A DNA stretch of 37,111 nucleotides from Holosporaceae bacterium (GTDB lineage Bacteria > Pseudomonadota > Alphaproteobacteria > UBA3830), in contig JAITRU010000048.1 of NCBI GenBank assembly GCA_031288225.1, positions 1 to 37,111 on the forward strand. Reading direction: 5' to 3'. The translations under genes and the position numbers were made by a program. The notes under the pieces were generated by a model that did no database searches, was not told the DNA's origin, and saw nothing but the letters and a program-made list of their open reading frames with translations. Positions 32,149-37,111 of the stretch are shown here, in pieces. The number at the start of each line of letters is the position of its first letter. The first letter of the stretch is position 1.

Positions 32149-32940
32149 ATGAAACCGTATGTCATAGTGTTGGGGAACGAAAAAGGTGGTACCGGCAAAT
32201 CGACCATCGCAATGCATCTCGCCGTATATCTGCTGCATGGCGGATTCAGAGTAGGAACCGTAGATGTTGATGCTCGCCAGGGAACCTTTAGCAGGTATTT
32301 TGAATACCGCAAAGCATCATCGGTAGGTGGATTGCGTGTGCCGACTCACTTCGCGGTCCGGAAAAGTCCGGCCGAAAATATTGCTCAAGCCAAAGCCGAT
32401 GAGAATGATGATTTCCAAAAGGCCATGGCGGCGTTAGATGACCATGATTTCATCATCATAGATACTCCCGGTAATGATACTTTCCTATCCCAATTGGCTC
32501 ATTCCTATGCTGATACTCTCATTACTCCGCTCAATGAGAGCTTTGTCGATTTGGATGTGCTGGTAAGCGTCAAGGGCAGCGATAACAAACGGCTGCACCC
32601 GAGTATTTATGCGGAAATGGTCTGGAATCAACGGAAAGAACGCGCCAAAAGAGGGGAAAAACCAATAGACTGGATTGTGCTGAAAAATCGTCTTACTACT
32701 CTCTATAGTAAAAATAGGAGCGAGATTAATTTGGTACTCGAAGCTTTGTCTAAAAGGATAGGTTTTCGCCTTTGTGGTGGATTTTGCGAGCGCGTTGTAT
32801 TTAAAGAATTGTTTTTATCTGGTTTGACTCTATTGGATTTAGAATTATCTAACCAACAAATGTCACTATCTCACGTATCCGCTAGACAAGAATTACGGGA
32901 ACTGATAACTTTCATGAGATTGCCACATACGGAGAAGTAA
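32149..32940 (+). CDS. mipZ: Division plane positioning ATPase MipZ
   Basis: YVIVLGNEKGGTGKSTIAMHLAVYLLHGGFRVGTVDVDARQGTFSRYFEYR; RBS GGAGAG upstream of ATG 32149. Confidence 0.92.
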   Translation: MKPYVIVLGNEKGGTGKSTIAMHLAVYLLHGGFRVGTVDVDARQGTFSRYFEYRKASSVGGLRVPTHFAVRKSPAENIAQAKADENDDFQKAMAALDDHDFIIIDTPGNDTFLSQLAHSYADTLITPLNESFVDLDVLVSVKGSDNKRLHPSIYAEMVWNQRKERAKRGEKPIDWIVLKNRLTTLYSKNRSEINLVLEALSKRIGFRLCGGFCERVVFKELFLSGLTLLDLELSNQQMSLSHVSARQELRELITFMRLPHTEK

Positions 32941-32943
32941 TTA

Positions 32944-34134
32944 GTGTCGTACATAGTCCAAAAATTTGGCGGAACTTCCGTTGCCACTTTGGAGAGAATC
33001 CGCAATGTAGCGGACATTGTAGCTCGCACAGTGAAATTACAAAAAAAAAATCCCGTTGTAGTGGTATCGGCAATGGCCGGAGTAACGAATAAATTCATAA
33101 AATTTGTTAATGAAATGGGTATATTCGAGGGCGATGCCGAATATGATCAAGTTGTATCATCGGGAGAATTCGTTACTGCTGGACTTGTGGCCATTGCATT
33201 GCGGAATGTTGGAATTGGGGCGCGGTCATTTGCCGCGTGGCAGGTGCCAATTATTACGGATGCCAACTACGGTCGTGCCGTGATTGGGAGCATTGATCCC
33301 AACGGTATCAGGAAAAATCTAGAAAATGGAGTGGTCCCTGTTATCTGCGGATTTCAGGGCATTAGTCCGGAAAAGAAGATCACCACGCTTGGTCGTGGAG
33401 GATCTGACCTCACGGCCGTAGCCGTAGCATCAGCCATTGCAGCGGAATTATGCGAGATCTATTCGGATGTAGATGGTGTCTACACCACGGATCCAAATTT
33501 TTTCCCGGAAGCAAGAAAAATTGAAGAGATTAGCTATCAGGAAATGCTGGAAATGTCCATGCATGGAGCAAAAGTCTTGCAGGCGCAGTCAGTAGAATAC
33601 GCTCGGAGACACAATATGGTAATTCGCGTTGCGTCTAGCTTTGTGGATAATGGTGGAACAACCATTTCCCATAAAATATCTCCCAAACCATTCTGTGCTC
33701 TTGCCGTCACTCATAATCTCTCTTTTATTAAAATTGTGCACGAAAAGGAAGGCGATATTGATGAAATAGTCAAAATTTTGCAAATGCATGTCGTTCAGGT
33801 GATCCATAAAAAAATTTTGCAAAACGGTTCACATAAATTCATCATTGTGGTGGATAAAAAACAAACAGATTTTATCATGAACTTGCTGTCTGGCATGAGC
33901 TTCGTATCTAGCGTCGGTAGGGAAATGGTGAGAAAAAGCTTTTCGCAAATCAATGTCATAGGCACGGCAGCATTAGCCAATGTAAGCAATCATCTCATTG
34001 GAGAACTAAAGAAAAGCAGAATAGATGCGTTTATCGGCTCCAGCAGTCCATTTCGCATTGGCTTAATTGTACCCAGCGATAAACTCATTGATGCCGTCGA
34101 TGCTTTACATAAATATTGTGGATTATCTGCATGA
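32944..34134 (+). CDS. lysC: Aspartate kinase
   Basis: YIVQKFGGTSVATLERI, VVVVSAMAGVTNKF, TTLGRGGSDLTAVAVASAI, YSDVDGVYTTDP; C-terminal ACT domains; GTG start. Confidence 0.97.
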   Translation: MSYIVQKFGGTSVATLERIRNVADIVARTVKLQKKNPVVVVSAMAGVTNKFIKFVNEMGIFEGDAEYDQVVSSGEFVTAGLVAIALRNVGIGARSFAAWQVPIITDANYGRAVIGSIDPNGIRKNLENGVVPVICGFQGISPEKKITTLGRGGSDLTAVAVASAIAAELCEIYSDVDGVYTTDPNFFPEARKIEEISYQEMLEMSMHGAKVLQAQSVEYARRHNMVIRVASSFVDNGGTTISHKISPKPFCALAVTHNLSFIKIVHEKEGDIDEIVKILQMHVVQVIHKKILQNGSHKFIIVVDKKQTDFIMNLLSGMSFVSSVGREMVRKSFSQINVIGTAALANVSNHLIGELKKSRIDAFIGSSSPFRIGLIVPSDKLIDAVDALHKYCGLSA

Positions 34135-35150
34135 CAAATTACCAAAAAATCAACAAACTTATGGAACGGGGCCGCGAATTACTTGGATCGAAATATGCGC
34201 TGCTGGGAGGAGCCATGACCTGGATCTCCGATGCAAATCTGGTGTCGGCCATGGCTAACAGGGGAATGTTTGGAGTTCTGGCATCGGGCGCCATGGATGG
34301 CATAGTTCTTAGCAGGGAAGTAGCATCAACGCAATTGAAGACTCCTTACAATTTCGGCGTAAATATTATTCTCATGAATCCGCATTTGCACGATCTGGTA
34401 GATGTGTGTGGTGCAGCCCACGTGTCCCACATTGTTTTTGCCGGAGGCATTCCTGACAAGACCATCATCGATAAATCCCACAGTTACGGCATGCGGGTGT
34501 TCGCCTTTGCCCCAATCCTATCCATTGCCAAAAGACTGTTCAAGCACGGCATAGATGCTCTAATTTTGGAAGGGAACGAAGCCGGAGGACATGTTGGCTC
34601 CGTTTCCACCATGGTGTTGATTCAGGATATTCTGCTAAATATGAAGGAATATCCCATCGTGGTGGCGGGAGGAATTTTGCGGGGAGAAGTATTCGCCAGC
34701 CTATTGCAGTTGGGTGCGGTTGCTTGCCAAATGGGAACGATTTTCGCTTGTTCCCGGGAATCGGGAGCTCATCCAAATTTCAAGCGAGCTTTCCTGCAAG
34801 CAAAGGGCCGAGATGCGGCGACTCCTGTTCAGCTACACAAAAAATTTTCCATAGCTCCAGTTCGAGCCATTGCTAACAGAGCCACGGAAGAATTTGTAGA
34901 AAAACAACGAGAAATCATCGCTAGGTTTGAAAGAGGTGAAATTTCTGCCGAAGATGGGCAGCTAATGTTGGAACATTTTTGGGTAGGAGCTCTCCGCATT
35001 GCGGTAAAGGATGGCAATGTGGATAGGGGATCGCTCATGTCTGGTCAGATTGTGCAGCTTATAACCAAAGAAAAAAGCCTTAGTGAAATAATTAGCGATA
35101 TCATGAATGAAGCAGAATTGTATCTTAACAATACTGTGTGCAGTGGTTAA
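34131..35150 (+). CDS. Nitronate monooxygenase / FabK-like flavoprotein (NPD superfamily)
   Basis: LLGGAMTWISDANLVSAMANRGMFGVLASGAM, LILEGNEAGGHVGSVSTMVLIQDIL, PIVVAGGILRGEVFASLLQLGAVACQMGTIFACS; ATGA overlap with lysC. Confidence 0.87.
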   Translation: MTNYQKINKLMERGRELLGSKYALLGGAMTWISDANLVSAMANRGMFGVLASGAMDGIVLSREVASTQLKTPYNFGVNIILMNPHLHDLVDVCGAAHVSHIVFAGGIPDKTIIDKSHSYGMRVFAFAPILSIAKRLFKHGIDALILEGNEAGGHVGSVSTMVLIQDILLNMKEYPIVVAGGILRGEVFASLLQLGAVACQMGTIFACSRESGAHPNFKRAFLQAKGRDAATPVQLHKKFSIAPVRAIANRATEEFVEKQREIIARFERGEISAEDGQLMLEHFWVGALRIAVKDGNVDRGSLMSGQIVQLITKEKSLSEIISDIMNEAELYLNNTVCSG

Positions 35151-35229
35151 ATACTGTAATTTTTATCAGCAAAAACCATATTTTATTTCCTATAATTAAC
35201 AATTATGTAACCATAGTGGCGATAATATA

Positions 35230-35258
35230 TTGACATGTGTTTATGATTTCCATATGGT
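35230..35258 (+). promoter_or_regulatory. Putative sigma70-type promoter for the K/E-rich protein
   Basis: TTGACA (35230-35235), 17-nt spacer, TATGGT (35253-35258), ~35 nt upstream of the GTG start. Confidence 0.5.
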
Positions 35259-35293
35259 AAATCTTACACCTATATGTATTTCGGGGTACCACA

Positions 35294-36874
35294 GTGAAGA
35301 AAAATGCCACCAAAATTGCTGTTTTGTTGCAGTGCCTGCTGTTCCTAGGTTCTGTTAGCAAAATTACCGCAGTAATAAATACCGTTGGTAACTATGTCAA
35401 AGAAAAAAATGTTAATGATAACAAAGACCATTTCAAATTGATAAAAACAGCTGAAAATGTTGTTAATAACGATAATAGCTTTTGCAACAACTTGTGCATC
35501 AATGGTGCTTTTTCCATTAGTCTCGCAGAAGAACTAAAAAACGCCATCAACAACAATGTAATAAACCGGGATTCTCATGAAAATTTAGATAAAAACCGTG
35601 CGAAATTAGGCGATGATTTTTGTGAAAGTGAGAATAATGAGCATTTAAAAGAATCGGGGGCGAAGAAAGAAAGACGGAAAAAATTGGCGGAAGAAAAGAA
35701 GAAGCTGGAGGAAGAAAATAAGAAGCTGAAGGAAGAAAAGAAGCAGTGGGAAGAAAGAAGGAGTAAGCGCTTGGAAGAAAGACAGAAAAAGCTGGAGGAA
35801 GAAGGGAAGCAGAAGGAGAAGCTGGAGGAAGAAAAGAAGAAGATAGAGGAAGAAAAGAAGAAGCAGGAGGAAGAATGGAAGAAGATAGAGGAAGAATGGA
35901 AGAAGAAGGAAGAAGAAAAGAAGGGGAAGAAAGAAGAAAAGAAGCAGCAGGAAGAAGAAAAGAAGCAGGAGGAAGAAAAGAAGCAGCAGGAAGAAGGGAA
36001 TAAGCAGAAGGAAGAAGGGAATAAGCAGAAGGAAGAAAGAAGGAGTAAGCGCTTGGAAGAAAGGAAGACTCTGGGAGAAGGGAAGCTGGAGGAAAAAAAG
36101 AAGCAGCAGGAAGAAGGGAAGCAGAAGGAAGAAGGGAATAAGCAGAAGGAAGAAGGGAAGCCGGAGGAAGAAGAGAAGAAGCTGAAGAAAGAAAAGAAGC
36201 GGAAGAAAGAAGAAAAGAAGCAGGAGGAAGAAAAGAAGCAGGAGGAAGAAGATAAGAAGCTGAAGAAAGAAAAGAAGCGGAAGAAAGAAGAAAAGAAGCA
36301 GGAGGAAGAAAAGAAGAAGCTGGAGGAAGAAGAAAAGAAGCAGGAGGAAGAAAAGAAGAAGCTGGAGGAAGAAGAAAAGAAGCAGGAGGAAGAAAAGAAG
36401 AAGCTGGAGGAAGAAGGGAAAAAACAAGAAAATATCATTGGCACCGACAAAAAAAACAAAGGTGAAAAAAAAGGCATTGTCATATATACTGCAGGGAAGG
36501 GGCTTGGAGAAAATACTGGGATTAGAAGCATAATGAGAAAGAAAAATTTTGACTTTCAATCCCCAGGCAAAGAATTAGTTAAAAAAATTTCAAAAGAAAT
36601 AGGCAAGTTAATAAAGTGTGAAACTGATTCATTAGGAAAAACCAAATTGATAATAGAAAAAGGCGATGTTAGTATTGTCTTACACGAATCTGATGAACCA
36701 AAAGAAGCTGAAATTATCAAAGAGATACCAACCAAACTAACAAAGTTTAAGAAGTTAGATGTGCTATCAAAAAAAATTCTTAATAAAATAATTAACATGC
36801 TGACATGTACAACTAATTCGCAAAAAATGACTGAACTTGTAATATCACCTCAGGTGTCTGATCCAGAGAGATAG
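35294..36874 (+). CDS. Secreted Lys/Glu-rich repeat protein (predicted long charged helix) with C-terminal domain
   Basis: 526 aa, GTG start; signal peptide MKKNATKIAVLLQCLLFLGSVSKITA; about aa 120-377 almost entirely K/E/Q/R with sporadic L; ~150 aa non-repetitive C-terminal part. Confidence 0.8.
   Translation: MKKNATKIAVLLQCLLFLGSVSKITAVINTVGNYVKEKNVNDNKDHFKLIKTAENVVNNDNSFCNNLCINGAFSISLAEELKNAINNNVINRDSHENLDKNRAKLGDDFCESENNEHLKESGAKKERRKKLAEEKKKLEEENKKLKEEKKQWEERRSKRLEERQKKLEEEGKQKEKLEEEKKKIEEEKKKQEEEWKKIEEEWKKKEEEKKGKKEEKKQQEEEKKQEEEKKQQEEGNKQKEEGNKQKEERRSKRLEERKTLGEGKLEEKKKQQEEGKQKEEGNKQKEEGKPEEEEKKLKKEKKRKKEEKKQEEEKKQEEEDKKLKKEKKRKKEEKKQEEEKKKLEEEEKKQEEEKKKLEEEEKKQEEEKKKLEEEGKKQENIIGTDKKNKGEKKGIVIYTAGKGLGENTGIRSIMRKKNFDFQSPGKELVKKISKEIGKLIKCETDSLGKTKLIIEKGDVSIVLHESDEPKEAEIIKEIPTKLTKFKKLDVLSKKILNKIINMLTCTTNSQKMTELVISPQVSDPER
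36181..36420 (+). repeat. Nested in-frame tandem repeats in the K/E-rich gene
   Basis: 78-bp period (GCTGAAGAAAGAAAAGAAGCGG at 36181 and 36259), then 42-bp period (GCTGGAGGAAGAAG at 36319, 36361, 36403). Confidence 0.9.
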
Positions 36875-37051
36875 TTTCATTAAGGTGTACCAATCAAGAT
36901 TTAATCTGACAATTGATGTATAATACCATTTCCCATTGTTAAATACAGATAATTTGTTGTGATAGTTTTTATTTGATGCTATATTTTTAGTCAATATAGT
37001 CGCGTCGGGAAAAATGTGTTACGATGCTATTGGTTTATCAGGAGAGTAATT

Positions 37052-37111
37052 ATGTACCATAGCGTTGAATATCGGCAAGATGTGCTAACCTTTTGTAATA
37101 TGAATGGAAAT
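37052..37111 (+). CDS. Start of an unidentified ORF truncated by window edge
   Basis: GGAGAG RBS upstream of ATG 37052; MYHSVEYRQDVLTFCNMNGN... open to the end. Confidence 0.4.
   Translation, partial: MYHSVEYRQDVLTFCNMNGN

Noticed and set aside
36181-36420. Short-period repeats considered as CRISPR or intergenic satellite
   Set aside because: In-frame coding duplications of a K/E-rich protein with no unique spacers.
35575-36559. Long minus-strand ORFs rich in F/S/L (318 and 304 aa) opposite the K/E-rich gene
   Set aside because: They are the antisense shadow of GAA/GAG/AAG repeats; no start context or domain, and the plus frame has a signal peptide and promoter.

Overview
This 37.1 kb AT-rich window looks like chromosome from an alphaproteobacterium. 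Lineage markers are MipZ, GapR/DUF2312, a TIGR02300 FYDLN-type protein, DUF2155 and a phasin; a host-associated Holosporales/Rickettsiales-like lineage is an inference only. Most of the window is ordinary coding sequence. Minus strand: an exported ORF fragment, rsmH, an NhaD-like antiporter, dnaN, PBP1A, gyrB, bioA-bioD, an RND efflux trio, accD, ihfB, an amino-acid ABC transporter, eno, lolA-like, pgeF and gapR. Plus strand: a methyltransferase, a phasin, a PpiC foldase, rpmI-rplT, dksA, a DcaP-like porin, mevalonate kinase, the FYDLN-type protein, DUF2155, mipZ, lysC, an NMO/FabK-like enzyme and a secreted K/E-rich repeat protein. I found no tRNA, rRNA, CRISPR array or intact transposase. 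The points most worth a second look are: (1) a family of ~95-113 bp palindromic intergenic repeats (three clear copies, one partial); (2) two abutting 92-bp palindromic units next to one of them; (3) a DUF2155 gene whose natural ATGA-coupled start is out of frame with its body, with an A AAT TTG heptamer where a -1 shift would restore it; (4) an exported protein with a ~255-residue K/E/Q repeat tract built from nested tandem duplications; (5) a solitary mevalonate kinase; (6) an A12 tract inside the PpiC foldase gene.
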